From positions 1,840,691-1,904,690 of the forward strand of contig NZ_BEYR01000001.1 of NCBI RefSeq assembly GCF_002933815.1: DNA of 64,000 nucleotides, read 5' to 3'. The DNA comes from Sphingobacterium sp. HMA12. GTDB lineage: Bacteria; Bacteroidota; Bacteroidia; Sphingobacteriales; Sphingobacteriaceae. A program made the position numbers and the translations under genes. Numbering within the stretch: the stretch's first letter is position 1; each line of letters starts with the position of its first letter. Below the pieces are notes generated by a model. It was not told the origin of the DNA and ran no database searches. It was given only the letters and a program-made list of their open reading frames with translations. Shown piece after piece: positions 16,643 through 26,849 of this stretch.

Positions 16643-17734
16643 TTATTTGATGTTATCCGCATATCCTTGATAATGTGACGATTCCTTTTTCAGGCGGTCG
16701 GACTGATCCTGAAAATATCCTTTGATGGCAGCATGTTGTTCAGGTGTGGCTTTCTTGAGCTTCTCCGAAAGAATACTATCTAAGATTCCTTTGAAAACAT
16801 CGTCTGAGCGCAATCTCGCTATGTATCGCTTATAGTAACGGATCATTCCATCCAAGTCGTTATTCGCGACATACAGTGCTATCCTGCACATGTGATGTTC
16901 AGGCACATTCGGATCTAGCTTTAATAAAGAAATAGTATAGGCTATTTCCTCCACTTCTTTGGCCGTGTAAAATACATTGTAACGGGCACCATTTTCATTG
17001 GCTATACTATACATATCTTTCCGGACTTTATCAAAGATGATCCTATTGATAACTTCTGAGCCCATTGCCTGGTCTATTCGTGCCTTCTCTAACATCAACT
17101 TTCTGAAAAATGGACTTCCAAATTTGGCTGTTCCCAGAGCAAGCTCAAGATAATTTTTACTAAAGCGCTCAAAGTCCTGGGAATTTTCGAATAATTCATC
17201 CAGTACTGGACCAGGATCTTTGGAATTTTGGTACAACGCCAACGCATAGGGCATTCCGGTACTCATCCCCTTTTTTTCCTCGTAAGCAGCCTTTAGACCT
17301 GGAAGGGAATTCTTAGGATCAAGGGCAGTAGTCACCTTCTCAATAAATTCATCGGCTGTAGATTTACCGACTACCCTATTAATCTCTTGTCCTTTGGAGT
17401 TGAGCAGAAGAAAAGTCGGATATGCTTTTACATTATACTTCTTAGCGATCTCCTTTCCCTCCCCTTTCTCCATATCAAATTTTATGGATATAAATTTAGG
17501 ATTGAAATAATCTCCAGCAACCTTTTTAGGAAACTCCATCGATGACATTTCGATACAAGGAATACACCAAGACGTATAACAATCGACTAAAATTAGCTTA
17601 GGTTCAGCGGGATTTCCTGCCTTTGAAATGGCATCATTTAATGTAATATGCTCAAAATTAATCCCCTGTGCCAATACTGTCACTCTCCATAATAAACAGA
17701 AAGTGAATAAAACGGCGATACAAATTTTATTCAT
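16643..17734 (-). CDS. Exported thioredoxin-fold protein
   Basis: A 363-residue protein with a signal peptide ending near AQG (residue 23). The thioredoxin domain covers about 30-145: LVDCYTSWCIPC has the redox pair Cys57/Cys60, and YNVKAYPTFLLL gives the cis-proline loop. The part from 150 to 363 is helical (LFENSQDFERFSKNYLEL, YYKRYIARLRSDDVFKGIL) and resembles the tetratricopeptide-like tail of Bacteroidota thioredoxins of this length. It should act as a periplasmic thiol reductase or disulfide carrier. It lies 19 bases after a TlpA-type gene and 48 before the protease in one operon. Confidence 0.88.
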   Translation of the reverse strand: MNKICIAVLFTFCLLWRVTVLAQGINFEHITLNDAISKAGNPAEPKLILVDCYTSWCIPCIEMSSMEFPKKVAGDYFNPKFISIKFDMEKGEGKEIAKKYNVKAYPTFLLLNSKGQEINRVVGKSTADEFIEKVTTALDPKNSLPGLKAAYEEKKGMSTGMPYALALYQNSKDPGPVLDELFENSQDFERFSKNYLELALGTAKFGSPFFRKLMLEKARIDQAMGSEVINRIIFDKVRKDMYSIANENGARYNVFYTAKEVEEIAYTISLLKLDPNVPEHHMCRIALYVANNDLDGMIRYYKRYIARLRSDDVFKGILDSILSEKLKKATPEQHAAIKGYFQDQSDRLKKESSHYQGYADNIK

Positions 17735-17753
17735 TATAAATTTTTAAGATATT

Positions 17754-19100
17754 TTAAAGTTTTGACTCAATAAGTGTTTTTAATTTAGGATCTGAAGGTC
17801 TCGGAGCATTGAAGTTAACTGTTTTACCATTTTTATCAAACACAATATATCTAGGGACTTCAGCAACTTCGTAGTCTTGAATGAAACGGGGCTCACTGTT
17901 TGAAAACAACTGTATACCAGATAATTGCTTTTGTTTGACCATATTCTGCCATTTTGCCTTATCAGTATCGATAGATAAACTAATAAAAACAACATCTTTA
18001 CCTTCGAATTGCTTCTCTAAATTTTCTAATGCCGGAATTTCAGCAAGACAAGGGGCACACCAAGTTGCCCAGAGATCCAGCAAAACAACCTTTCCTAGGT
18101 TTTCAGAAAGACTACGCACCTTTCCATTGATGTCAGGGTATGAAAAATCAATCCAAGATCCACCAGGAACCTGTAAATAGGCACGACGTAACAACAATGC
18201 TAATTCCTTCTTCTGCTTATCATCCATCATATATTTACTGTTTCCCTCCAAAAATTTAACGAGACTCTGCGTCGCTCCACGCTGAGCGTGCGCTAAAACA
18301 AATTTGGCGCGCAGCTGGTTATCAGTAATTTCAGATACTAGCATCTCAGAGGCAATCCCCTGTTCAGTATTATAAAGAATATGCTTAACAAAGCTAAAAT
18401 TCGCCATATAATTATATGCCAAAGGCAAAGACCATAGATTTGCGTCTGCAAATTTTTCTCCTTTGATCAGTTCTGCTATCTGAGCCGGATATTCGTTTTT
18501 TGTTTTAAATGTAAGGCCTGAAACCAATGGCATTAGAAGATCAAACTTATAACTGTAAGGAAGTAAGTACCTAACCTGTTGATCGAAACTATTGTTGCCC
18601 GTGTGAATATTTTTCACAAAATTTTGCACGGGCTTTTCTAGTGAATCCAGTAGGGTAATGTAGCGATCAGTAGATAGTGTATAACCTTTTTTTGTATAAC
18701 CATAATTTCTTAAGGGTGCAATGAGTTTATACCAATCCGCAAAAACTTTATTTTCTTTGCTCACATTGCCCGAGTAATTTACTTTGCCATCTCCAGCTTC
18801 AACAGACAATTTTTCGCCTTGGCGTACATAAACAGGATACTGCTCATCAAAAACACCGACGTAACGGATCACATTTAGGTCAGCTGGTTTCAACTCTGTC
18901 TGAAAAGTGTGATCTGATTTTGATTTTAACATCTCTTCCACTATCATCAGACCACCGTCATCCGGTCTGGAAAAAAAAACCCGGTCGACATCTGCACCAT
19001 TCGGTAACATTTTTTGGAATTTCCCCTTAATTGTTGCGGTCTGTGCAGACAACGATGTTGACATTGCAACAGTTAGCATTAACATCAGTATATTTCTCAT
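17754..19100 (-). CDS. TlpA-family thiol-disulfide oxidoreductase
   Basis: A 448-residue exported protein: signal peptide 1-19, an N-terminal beta domain of about 100 residues of the DUF4369-like kind (TATIKGKFQKML), a helical middle, and a C-terminal AhpC/TSA-thioredoxin domain from about 310. The redox site is LWATWCAPC with Cys348 and Cys351, and EVPRYIVFDKNGK holds the cis-proline region. Such proteins keep periplasmic thiols reduced. It is the second last but two gene of the SusC/SusD operon, 19 bases before another thioredoxin-fold gene, so two reducing proteins are made together. Confidence 0.9.
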   Translation of the reverse strand: MRNILMLMLTVAMSTSLSAQTATIKGKFQKMLPNGADVDRVFFSRPDDGGLMIVEEMLKSKSDHTFQTELKPADLNVIRYVGVFDEQYPVYVRQGEKLSVEAGDGKVNYSGNVSKENKVFADWYKLIAPLRNYGYTKKGYTLSTDRYITLLDSLEKPVQNFVKNIHTGNNSFDQQVRYLLPYSYKFDLLMPLVSGLTFKTKNEYPAQIAELIKGEKFADANLWSLPLAYNYMANFSFVKHILYNTEQGIASEMLVSEITDNQLRAKFVLAHAQRGATQSLVKFLEGNSKYMMDDKQKKELALLLRRAYLQVPGGSWIDFSYPDINGKVRSLSENLGKVVLLDLWATWCAPCLAEIPALENLEKQFEGKDVVFISLSIDTDKAKWQNMVKQKQLSGIQLFSNSEPRFIQDYEVAEVPRYIVFDKNGKTVNFNAPRPSDPKLKTLIESKL

Positions 19101-19163
19101 TTTATCTATTTGTTTGTTAATTTCAAAAATTGTTTAGCTTTCGCTTTATTAAAAATTATTTCC

Positions 19164-20087
19164 CTATTGAGTTTTTAATTCAATTTGCGCTAAGATCTGG
19201 CGCATGATCATATACTTATCCATAATGCGCTGGTTATCTCCATATTTCTGTTTAAACTGTGCCTCCGTATTTACTACAACTGCCTCGAGGTACATACATA
19301 CGTCCATCCAAGTTGACATCGGCGTATAATAGGCATTACGTGGATCGGTAGCCAAATACCCTATGGCTTGTGTCGTAATTGGAACGCCGGCGGGAAGACC
19401 TTTCACATAGGTGTTCAATGAATATATATAAAGGCTATAGGCATCCCGGTCGGGCACATATTTTCTTGATACTGCATAAAATTTATCCAGCAAATTGTCG
19501 AATCTGCTATCCAATATTGTATTGGTCAATATCGCCCTTAAAATTGCTCCTTTATAATTTGCCCGCGTCACCGCGTCCATATTACGAATTTTAGATACCT
19601 GCGCGATAACTACAGTATTGAATCCTTTAAAGGCATAGGACCCAAAAGCGTTGCTCGTCATATTTTCAACCAAAAGAATGCTTGGTATATGAACTCCCTT
19701 GGGTAACATGGGAATAATCTCTTCTCTCAAAAAGGTAAGTGCGTCACCCACGTCCGCTTTATTGCAATATGAAAATGACTGCACCAGAGGCGGGGCCCCA
19801 CTCTGGATGCCTCCCAAAGAATAACTCATGGACAATTTTTCGTAATAAGTGTACTCCTTGCCGAAAACATCTGTTCGCTGTTGGGAACCAAGGGTATCAT
19901 TTGCAAAAACCGGTATTCCTGTTTCTTTGTAGAAAAGGTATCTTGCATGGGTTGAAGCATCATCGGTATCATCCTCCACCACCAACCAATTTTTATCATA
20001 GTCATGAAAAACGGTAGTCTCCTCTTTGCTACATGACACTGTCAAGGCTAGGACAATTAAAAGGGTCATAAAAAATTTATTTTTCAT
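19164..20087 (-). CDS. SusD-linked lipoprotein, possibly a degenerate zinc-metallopeptidase-like protein
   Basis: A 307-residue protein with a lipoprotein signal (ALTVSC, Cys20). The position beside SusD, the length and the motif order (YDKNWLVVEDD at the start, SKIRNMDAV in the middle, GYLATDPRNAYYTPMSTWMD, and EAQFKQKYGDNQRIMDKY at the end) recall the putative zinc-binding metallopeptidase lipoproteins of SusC/SusD loci. The helix that should carry HExxH reads AILRAILTNTIL here, so catalytic zinc ligands seem absent. It may be a binding-only relative. Family placement is from pattern memory and is moderate. It follows SusD by 10 bases. Confidence 0.6.
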   Translation of the reverse strand: MKNKFFMTLLIVLALTVSCSKEETTVFHDYDKNWLVVEDDTDDASTHARYLFYKETGIPVFANDTLGSQQRTDVFGKEYTYYEKLSMSYSLGGIQSGAPPLVQSFSYCNKADVGDALTFLREEIIPMLPKGVHIPSILLVENMTSNAFGSYAFKGFNTVVIAQVSKIRNMDAVTRANYKGAILRAILTNTILDSRFDNLLDKFYAVSRKYVPDRDAYSLYIYSLNTYVKGLPAGVPITTQAIGYLATDPRNAYYTPMSTWMDVCMYLEAVVVNTEAQFKQKYGDNQRIMDKYMIMRQILAQIELKTQ

Positions 20088-20097
20088 AAAGACGGAA

Positions 20098-21681
20098 TTA
20101 TAAGGGTTTGACTGTGCGAGCAGAACGAACAGGATTTGTCAAGTCGCCACGGTTAAACTCAATTGCATAATTAGGGATTGGCACCTGCCAACATGCAGGG
20201 TCTTTTTCAACAGATTGGAGTACAAAATATCCTACGCGCGTATGCGTATCGGATTGTGCATCGTAGTTGTATGTCGGGTGTTTTATGGTAAATGATTCTG
20301 CGAGCGGATACCTGGTGTTAACAGCATATCGTCTTAGATCAAACCAACGATGGCCCTCAAAACACAGTTCACGACGTCGTTCTTTGCGTATATATTCAAC
20401 CAGCGCCGCATTGGACTGTGGTAAGGTGCCGGCAGCAGCAATTTTTAACCGCTTTTGACGAAGGCTTTGCAGCTCATTTCGTGCCTGTGCATCTAAGCCG
20501 AGCATTGCCATAGCTTCGGCCCGGTTTAAGAGAACTTCAGCTGCACGGAAAGAAAAAAGACAAGAGACCTGTTCTGGATCATTATTTGTTCTCCAAGTAC
20601 GATATTTGGCCGGCAACCAAGCTTTATTTTTTGCAGAACGCATAAAAAAAGCCGTTGGTCTCAAATCATCGGACTCGAAGCTTTCCATCAGGTTATCTGA
20701 ACTTTTGAATGCCGATGCACGACGGTCATTGCCACCATATGCAGCGACTGAATCATTCATAAATACCGTAGGAATCACATTTGGACCCATGGTAAATACT
20801 GTCTCACTGGAACTACGTGCACTGAAATTGGTGTTTTGCACGTATTGATTTAGATCAGAGACAATATATCCCATCAACTCGAAGCCATCCAGTACAGCCA
20901 ATGCTTTTGCGTACTCTTCCGTATAAAGATACACCCGGCTCTGTAATATTTTTACGGCCGCAATTCCAACCTGCAATTTGGAAACAGGGTTATAGTTGCC
21001 AAAGTAGTTTGCTGCCTGATCGAGATCTGCTACAATCTGTCTATAAATAGTTTCATTCTTGTCGCGTTTAAAATAACGGTCTTCAACCTTTTCACTGATC
21101 TTCAACGGAATACCATCGTCTGATGCTGCAGTCGACTTGTGATAAGGCGAGCCATAAGTATTTTGTAACAAGAAATAATAATATGCTCTTAAAAAATAAG
21201 CTTCTCCGCGAAGATGCTTTAGATCGTTATCTTCAGGAGTTTTTTCAGCTATATTTGCGGCCTGAAATAGGATGGCATTCAGAGCGCCAATTCGTTTGTA
21301 CAATTTTCGCCAAAAGACATCTGTCCATTCCATATTAAGAATATTACGTGCAGGCTCCTGACTCCAGTTGTGAAAACCAGATAACATATAAAATGGAGTT
21401 GATTGGTCTGTCGCTACATTATTAACCAGAAAAGGCTCACTATCGTCATCCATAACGTGTAACCACGGAGCCGTGATGCCGGTTTCCGAAGTCAATGTGC
21501 CCATGGTTGCCTGATTATAGATAGAAAATGTAACGTTATTTATATAGGCTTCGCCGATCATGAGACTTTTGAGATCTGCTGTCGTCTCAACATACTTTTG
21601 ATCTGTTGCATATTCTTCCAAAAATTTACCACAGGACGTTGTGAGGTAAACCAGTGGTAATAATAAATAAATATATTTCAT
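20098..21681 (-). CDS. SusD/RagB-family outer membrane lipoprotein
   Basis: A 527-residue lipoprotein (LTTSC, Cys17) with the SusD helical repeat pattern: LRGEAYFLRAYYYFLLQNTYG near residue 135, IYRQIVADLDQA, AAVKILQSRVYLY, and near the end VEYIRKERRRELCFEGHRWFDLRRY, a SusD hallmark, then PIPNYAIEFN. SusD caps the SusC barrel and binds the ligand on the cell surface. It starts 12 bases after the SusC stop. No glycan enzyme is in the operon, so the ligand need not be a sugar. Confidence 0.96.
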   Translation of the reverse strand: MKYIYLLLPLVYLTTSCGKFLEEYATDQKYVETTADLKSLMIGEAYINNVTFSIYNQATMGTLTSETGITAPWLHVMDDDSEPFLVNNVATDQSTPFYMLSGFHNWSQEPARNILNMEWTDVFWRKLYKRIGALNAILFQAANIAEKTPEDNDLKHLRGEAYFLRAYYYFLLQNTYGSPYHKSTAASDDGIPLKISEKVEDRYFKRDKNETIYRQIVADLDQAANYFGNYNPVSKLQVGIAAVKILQSRVYLYTEEYAKALAVLDGFELMGYIVSDLNQYVQNTNFSARSSSETVFTMGPNVIPTVFMNDSVAAYGGNDRRASAFKSSDNLMESFESDDLRPTAFFMRSAKNKAWLPAKYRTWRTNNDPEQVSCLFSFRAAEVLLNRAEAMAMLGLDAQARNELQSLRQKRLKIAAAGTLPQSNAALVEYIRKERRRELCFEGHRWFDLRRYAVNTRYPLAESFTIKHPTYNYDAQSDTHTRVGYFVLQSVEKDPACWQVPIPNYAIEFNRGDLTNPVRSARTVKPL

Positions 21682-21693
21682 ATTAAGCTCGGG

Positions 21694-24600
21694 TTAAAAT
21701 GATACATACAGGCTTCCTGAAAATGTAGGCCTTACTGAAAGATTAATATTGGGTGTAGATCCGGATTGTGTGGGATCTTGTCCTTTGAGTTTTTTATTGC
21801 TCAACATAAATAGATTGGTGCCGGTAATACTGACATAAGCAGAATTGAGACCAAGTTTTCGAGTCACATTTTCCGAGAAATTGTATCGAAATGACGCCGA
21901 TTGTAGTTTAAGGTGATCTGCGCTGACCAGCCGTACATCCGAATTATCGTACATTTCATACAAATTTCCTCCCAGACGATATGCTGTAGCTGGAGACATT
22001 TCCCACCAGGACATATTTAAGCTGTTTGAAGCCTGCAGACCAGGTATATCGGTATAGGCTTCGTCCCCGGATTTGCGCCATCTTCTGACAAATTCTTTGC
22101 GCATATTCTGTTGCGGATAGACATTTGTCGATGCATATCCCGAAGCAATTTTCATTAAACGGATTTTATTACCTAATGAATAGGACAGATTGAAAGAAAA
22201 TCCAAAGTTTCGCCAGCCAAAATAATTCGATAGTCCCCCTTGGATAAATGGTTCACGACGTCCTGACTCACTCATCACTTCAAGGTAAACATCTTCTTTT
22301 TCCATTTGGGAATATTTCTCCTGATAAGCAGTCGCCTGTTCAGCCTCTGTGCCGTAAAAAATAGGAGATCCATCCACTGCACTCAGACCTTTGAACTTAT
22401 ACGAATAGAACGTATTGATAGGTTTGTCTGCCAATTGTACGGTTCCATTCAAAAAATTATTATAAGTCAGATTGTCTATCAGCACATTATTTCTATTATT
22501 GATCGCCCGGTTTAAAACTTTGTTCAGTACCTGGCCCAACTGTGGATCAAAACGCCAAACGAAACCGCGTCGGGATTTGTTCAAACCGGCATTGTCGATA
22601 GCAGTAATGCTCAATGCCACCTCCACACCTTTATTTTCGAGTGTCCCACTATTGATAATATAAGACTGTACCCCATTGATCTCAGACACAGTTTTATTCA
22701 GGAAAGCATCTTTAGTTTTCTTGTAAAAATAAGATACTGTTCCTTTGACTTTGTTTCCAAAAAGAGCGAAATCAAGACCAACATTTGAAGAAGAGGTACG
22801 CTCCCATTTCAAATCTGGATTTGGATAATTCACAATATTGGAAAAGGTCGAATTATAAAACGGATCGGTATTTAAGGATTGCCGGATGATCATGTAAGCA
22901 GATTGTCCAGGAAGCATATTTCCCTGCCATCCCCAAGAAGCCTTCATGGCAAGATCATTTACCCAATTTACTTTATCGAAGAGATCTTCTTTCATATTCC
23001 ATCTACCGGAGAGTGCCCAGATCGGCATAAATTTATTGTTGGAGCGTCTACCGAACAAGTTTGACTGTTCACCCCGGACATGTACATTTAATATATAACG
23101 GTCGCTCCAAGAGTAGCCGGCTGTTCCGTACCAGGCAACCTCGTTTGTCAATTGCCTACCATAATATCCCAATGCTGCTTTACTTGTCATCCACTGTTGG
23201 TAATATGCTGTATAATCAGTAGGTACAATATCAAAATATCCACCCATCTCCCGAAAATATCCTCTCCGGGTGATATTAAATTCATTGTATTCATTTGACT
23301 TAACCTCTATTCCTGAAGTAGCCGATATAGAATGTTTTTTGTCCTCTCCAAGAGATGTGAGATAATTGGCCTGTAGGCGTGCGGTATAATTGTTATTGCG
23401 CGATTCACTTCGCTGCAGTTCACCACCCACCGGGCTAAGATCACTACGTAAGGATTTATCACCGCGCAGCTTATGGATATAGTAAGTGTCTTTGGTATAA
23501 TACAATTCTCTGTTATTACTACTTATGCCATATGCAAAAGTACCTTCTACATCTAACCCGCGAAATATTTTATACTTAAGTAAAGCTTTGATGTTCGCAG
23601 AAATCAGATCGGTCCCATCACCACTATTTTCCTGTTCTTTCAATATATTGTAATCATAGAACAGGGAGCCATCAGTCCTCGGATAAAAAAATAGACTCCC
23701 ATCGGGACTATAGGCCGGTACTGTTCTGCTTGTATTATATGCATAGTTCATAACACCCAAATCCGATGGGGAATATTGCTTTTTTGAATAATTGCCATTA
23801 AAGGAAATCTGAGCCATGAACTTTTTGTAATCTGCCGTGAGGTTCATCATTGCGGAGTATCGTTTTCCTCCCTCGCCTTTAATCACGCCGCGTTCATCTT
23901 GATAGCCGATCGATGAATAATACTTAACATCCTGAGCACCTCCGGAAAGACTAAGCGTATGATTCTGTGAATAAGAGTCCTTGGTGAGCAATCCAAGCCA
24001 GTCTGTATTTACGTTGGCATAATAGTCACTCTGTTTTTTGAACTCAGGATAATCAATCAGCCCTTTGTAATAATCCTGTAGTGCCTTTTCATACCCCGCC
24101 CATTGGGTTACATTATTATACTGCATGCCGCGCTCGATCATCTCGCGGGACACATCCATACGCTCCTGTGAATTCATCATATAGATATTTCTATCCGAAT
24201 AACGAGGTCGTCTGGTGTAGGTCGCAGTAGTGGAATAACTGATTGTCGGCTTTCCCGGCTTTCCCTTCTTTGTAGTAATAACAATAACACCATTTCCTGC
24301 CTTCGCGCCATATAAAGCTGTAGCCGATGCATCTTTAAGCACATCAATCTGTTCGATATCCTCTGGATTCAATCCTGCAATGGCATTACCTAGCAAATTA
24401 ACAAAATCAAGATCATTGATCTGCTGAGGGTCCACATTTACGGGATCTGTCAAAACGATTCCGTCCAAGACCCATAGGGGCTCCCGGTTACCTAAAATTG
24501 TTGATGTACCGCGGATCCGCAATTTTGGTGCAGCTCCCACTTGCCCCGAGTTTTGCATAAAAATCATTCCCGGAACGCGGCCTTCAAGTAACTTGTCAAT

Positions 24601-25368
24601 CGTGTTGATCCCAGGAGTAATGATGTCATCCATCTTTATGGTTGTCACAGCACTGGTCAGATGCCTTTTATCAATTTTCTGATAGCCTGTATTTACAACA
24701 ACATTCACCTCATCCAGCGTGGAAGCTGTCATTTTTAAAGCCACTGTTCTGGCGCGTTGTGCGTTTACCTCCAACTTGCCATAGCCCAAATGATGTATTT
24801 CAAGAATAGCGTCTGCGTACTGGGCTGGAATGACAAAGTTGCCCAATCCATCGGTTCTTGTAGAGAAAGCCTCACCTTTAACCTTTATAGTAGCTCCTAC
24901 TAATGGATTACCTGATTCATTGGTCACATGTCCGCTAATAGGGGTTTGTAATAACACCGACGTTGTTCGATTAGAAGCTGATGGACTTTGATCAAAAATA
25001 ATGATCATATTATCTTTAATCTCATAAGTCAAAGGCTGCTGAGCAAATAGTTTTTTAAGCGTATTTGTTAAAGTTTCGTTGACTACTCTTAATGTGACTG
25101 GCTTGGTTTTTTTTAGAATCTGATCATTATAGGAGAAGTCGTATTTCGTTTGTTTAGTTATCGTTTCTGTTGCTTCTACAAATGATGCATTTTTTAAATT
25201 TAATGAAACAGTCTGCGCACATAAAACACTTAGTGCACTCACCAATATGACGAATATAAGGAGTAACCTTGTGAGGAATTTAGAGAAAGTATATGGAATG
25301 GCTAGTTGATCGTACCTATTTGGCAATACACAGCTCCCCTTACCCTTGTGTAAAAGGAAATAATTCAT
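21694..25368 (-). CDS. SusC/RagA-family TonB-linked receptor with STN signalling domain
   Basis: About 1224 residues from the ATG at 25368. I chose that start rather than the in-frame ATG at 25446 because the signal-anchor-like stretch FLTRLLLIFVILVSALSVLCAQ follows it and the first 26 codons would cross the hairpin at 25432-25453. Order: signal, STN domain (LKNASFVEATETITKQTKYDF), regulatory-like beta domain (ISGHVTNESGNPLVGATIKV), plug with IRGTSTILGNREPLWVLDG and VLKDASATALYGAKAGNGVI, and a barrel ending in a C-terminal F. The STN domain passes signals to the FecR-like anti-sigma factor encoded upstream. It probably imports the ligand held by the SusD protein. Confidence 0.95.
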   Translation of the reverse strand: MNYFLLHKGKGSCVLPNRYDQLAIPYTFSKFLTRLLLIFVILVSALSVLCAQTVSLNLKNASFVEATETITKQTKYDFSYNDQILKKTKPVTLRVVNETLTNTLKKLFAQQPLTYEIKDNMIIIFDQSPSASNRTTSVLLQTPISGHVTNESGNPLVGATIKVKGEAFSTRTDGLGNFVIPAQYADAILEIHHLGYGKLEVNAQRARTVALKMTASTLDEVNVVVNTGYQKIDKRHLTSAVTTIKMDDIITPGINTIDKLLEGRVPGMIFMQNSGQVGAAPKLRIRGTSTILGNREPLWVLDGIVLTDPVNVDPQQINDLDFVNLLGNAIAGLNPEDIEQIDVLKDASATALYGAKAGNGVIVITTKKGKPGKPTISYSTTATYTRRPRYSDRNIYMMNSQERMDVSREMIERGMQYNNVTQWAGYEKALQDYYKGLIDYPEFKKQSDYYANVNTDWLGLLTKDSYSQNHTLSLSGGAQDVKYYSSIGYQDERGVIKGEGGKRYSAMMNLTADYKKFMAQISFNGNYSKKQYSPSDLGVMNYAYNTSRTVPAYSPDGSLFFYPRTDGSLFYDYNILKEQENSGDGTDLISANIKALLKYKIFRGLDVEGTFAYGISSNNRELYYTKDTYYIHKLRGDKSLRSDLSPVGGELQRSESRNNNYTARLQANYLTSLGEDKKHSISATSGIEVKSNEYNEFNITRRGYFREMGGYFDIVPTDYTAYYQQWMTSKAALGYYGRQLTNEVAWYGTAGYSWSDRYILNVHVRGEQSNLFGRRSNNKFMPIWALSGRWNMKEDLFDKVNWVNDLAMKASWGWQGNMLPGQSAYMIIRQSLNTDPFYNSTFSNIVNYPNPDLKWERTSSSNVGLDFALFGNKVKGTVSYFYKKTKDAFLNKTVSEINGVQSYIINSGTLENKGVEVALSITAIDNAGLNKSRRGFVWRFDPQLGQVLNKVLNRAINNRNNVLIDNLTYNNFLNGTVQLADKPINTFYSYKFKGLSAVDGSPIFYGTEAEQATAYQEKYSQMEKEDVYLEVMSESGRREPFIQGGLSNYFGWRNFGFSFNLSYSLGNKIRLMKIASGYASTNVYPQQNMRKEFVRRWRKSGDEAYTDIPGLQASNSLNMSWWEMSPATAYRLGGNLYEMYDNSDVRLVSADHLKLQSASFRYNFSENVTRKLGLNSAYVSITGTNLFMLSNKKLKGQDPTQSGSTPNINLSVRPTFSGSLYVSF

Positions 25369-25431
25369 AATTTTGTAATGATTAGATAGTTTGATAGTTG
25401 TTTGAATATCGTCAGATATCGGATCTTGTGT

Positions 25432-25453
25432 TGATGGTGTCCCCACACCATCA
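25432..25453. repeat. Hairpin between anti-sigma and SusC genes
   Basis: TGATGGTGT-CCCC-ACACCATCA, 9-bp perfect arms (25432-25440 and 25445-25453). On the forward strand GCACTTTTTT follows, but both neighbours run the other way, where no T tract follows. It may soften read-through from the sigma/anti-sigma transcript into susC or stabilise the mRNA end. Confidence 0.6.
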
Positions 25454-25489
25454 GCACTTTTTTAAGAACCGATTTTATAGTTCAGTTCT

Positions 25490-26632
25490 TTATTTCATAA
25501 GGCTAACACTCCTTCCTTTTACATTAAAATTTAAACCTGTAATTTTCTCCAGTGCGTGTATAACGGTTGACAAATTGCTATTACGATTAATCGACGCATG
25601 TATTTTGATGCTCGATGGAATGCCTTTATAATCAACATCTAGATCATACCATCGTTCAATCTGCCGCAACGCATCGGGTAATGGTGTTGACCTGAACCTG
25701 AATGTACCATCTTTCCACGACGTATAGAGGTCTGTATCCACGTTCTCTACCTGTATATCAGTACCATTATTGCTAGCTTGCTGTAGCGGAGTTAATAATT
25801 GTAAAAGACGGTCAGTTTTATCATTGATTTGAACACGACCAGTAACTAAAGTGGTTATTGTACTATTTTCGTTATCGTAAGCATTGATATTAAATGAAGT
25901 ACCCAAAACCTTCACTTTCTGTATGGCCGTATTAACGATAAATGGTTGTCTGCTGTTATGGGCAACTTCAAAATATGCTTCACCCTTTAATTCAACAATT
26001 CGCTCTTTTCCACTGAAGGATGTGGGATAACGTAAAGAAGATTCGGCATTTAACCATATTCGTGTCCCATCACTAAGGGTCAGCTTATAATTCCCTCCCC
26101 TGGGCGTCACTAGAGTCATGAATTCTTTGGAAGCTATATTCGTAAGAATATTTCCATCTTCATAGCGGATACTGCCCTGATCTGAAATGATCTCATGTTT
26201 ATCACCATTTAAATTGTAGACTTTACCGTTTGGAACAATGAGTTTTGCGCGATCTTTCCCCGGTTGAATATCCTGACGTTCTATCATACTTGTTTTGTCT
26301 ATCTTAAACCGGCTGATCATGTAAAAAGAAAAAGAACCCAATATCAATAAACTGGCGGCAACACTGAATTTAAATTTAAAGGAACGGGCAATTGGTATTG
26401 GATTCGAATCATCTTTAATACGTTTCTCTATGCTTTTCCAAGAATCATTTTTTAGTTCATCGAATCTATCATAGATCACCAAATTATCCGGTATTGTTCC
26501 AGCTTCAAAATATTCTTTTAAAAATATATCAAGTTCCACATCATTTTCATCAATCTGACTGTAATGACACAAGATCTTTAGTTCCTCATCAGTTATCGTA
26601 TTATTAAGGTATTTCAGAAATAAGTTTCTCAT
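25490..26632 (-). CDS. FecR-family anti-sigma factor
   Basis: A 380-residue inner membrane protein. The cytosolic N-terminus (about 1-85) should hold the sigma factor, one membrane helix lies near 92-110 (FSVAASLLILGSFSFYMI), the periplasmic FecR domain follows (VTPRGGNYKLTLSDGTRIWLNAESSL split by strands, then GEAYFEVAHNSRQPFIV), and the C-terminal DUF4974-type region is LPDALRQIERWYDLDV. It pairs with the sigma factor at 26850 and the STN-bearing SusC at 21694, the classic surface signalling triad: ligand on SusC, signal through FecR, release of the sigma factor. Confidence 0.93.
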   Translation of the reverse strand: MRNLFLKYLNNTITDEELKILCHYSQIDENDVELDIFLKEYFEAGTIPDNLVIYDRFDELKNDSWKSIEKRIKDDSNPIPIARSFKFKFSVAASLLILGSFSFYMISRFKIDKTSMIERQDIQPGKDRAKLIVPNGKVYNLNGDKHEIISDQGSIRYEDGNILTNIASKEFMTLVTPRGGNYKLTLSDGTRIWLNAESSLRYPTSFSGKERIVELKGEAYFEVAHNSRQPFIVNTAIQKVKVLGTSFNINAYDNENSTITTLVTGRVQINDKTDRLLQLLTPLQQASNNGTDIQVENVDTDLYTSWKDGTFRFRSTPLPDALRQIERWYDLDVDYKGIPSSIKIHASINRNSNLSTVIHALEKITGLNFNVKGRSVSLMK

Positions 26633-26849
26633 TTTTTGTTGATCATGTTATTTTCAAGCCTCTGTTCTCCCGCTCTTTAATAATAGATACACACGAATAA
26701 GAAAAAATAGCACCCTTAAATAAAAGAATTTTAAAAAAATTTGAGAAGATATGGAATTTTGACCTAGAAAATTCAAAAATAAGGTATAACTGAAAGGGAA
26801 AACGACTAAATTATTTGGTATATATATAGAAAATGCGAAAACATCGAAA

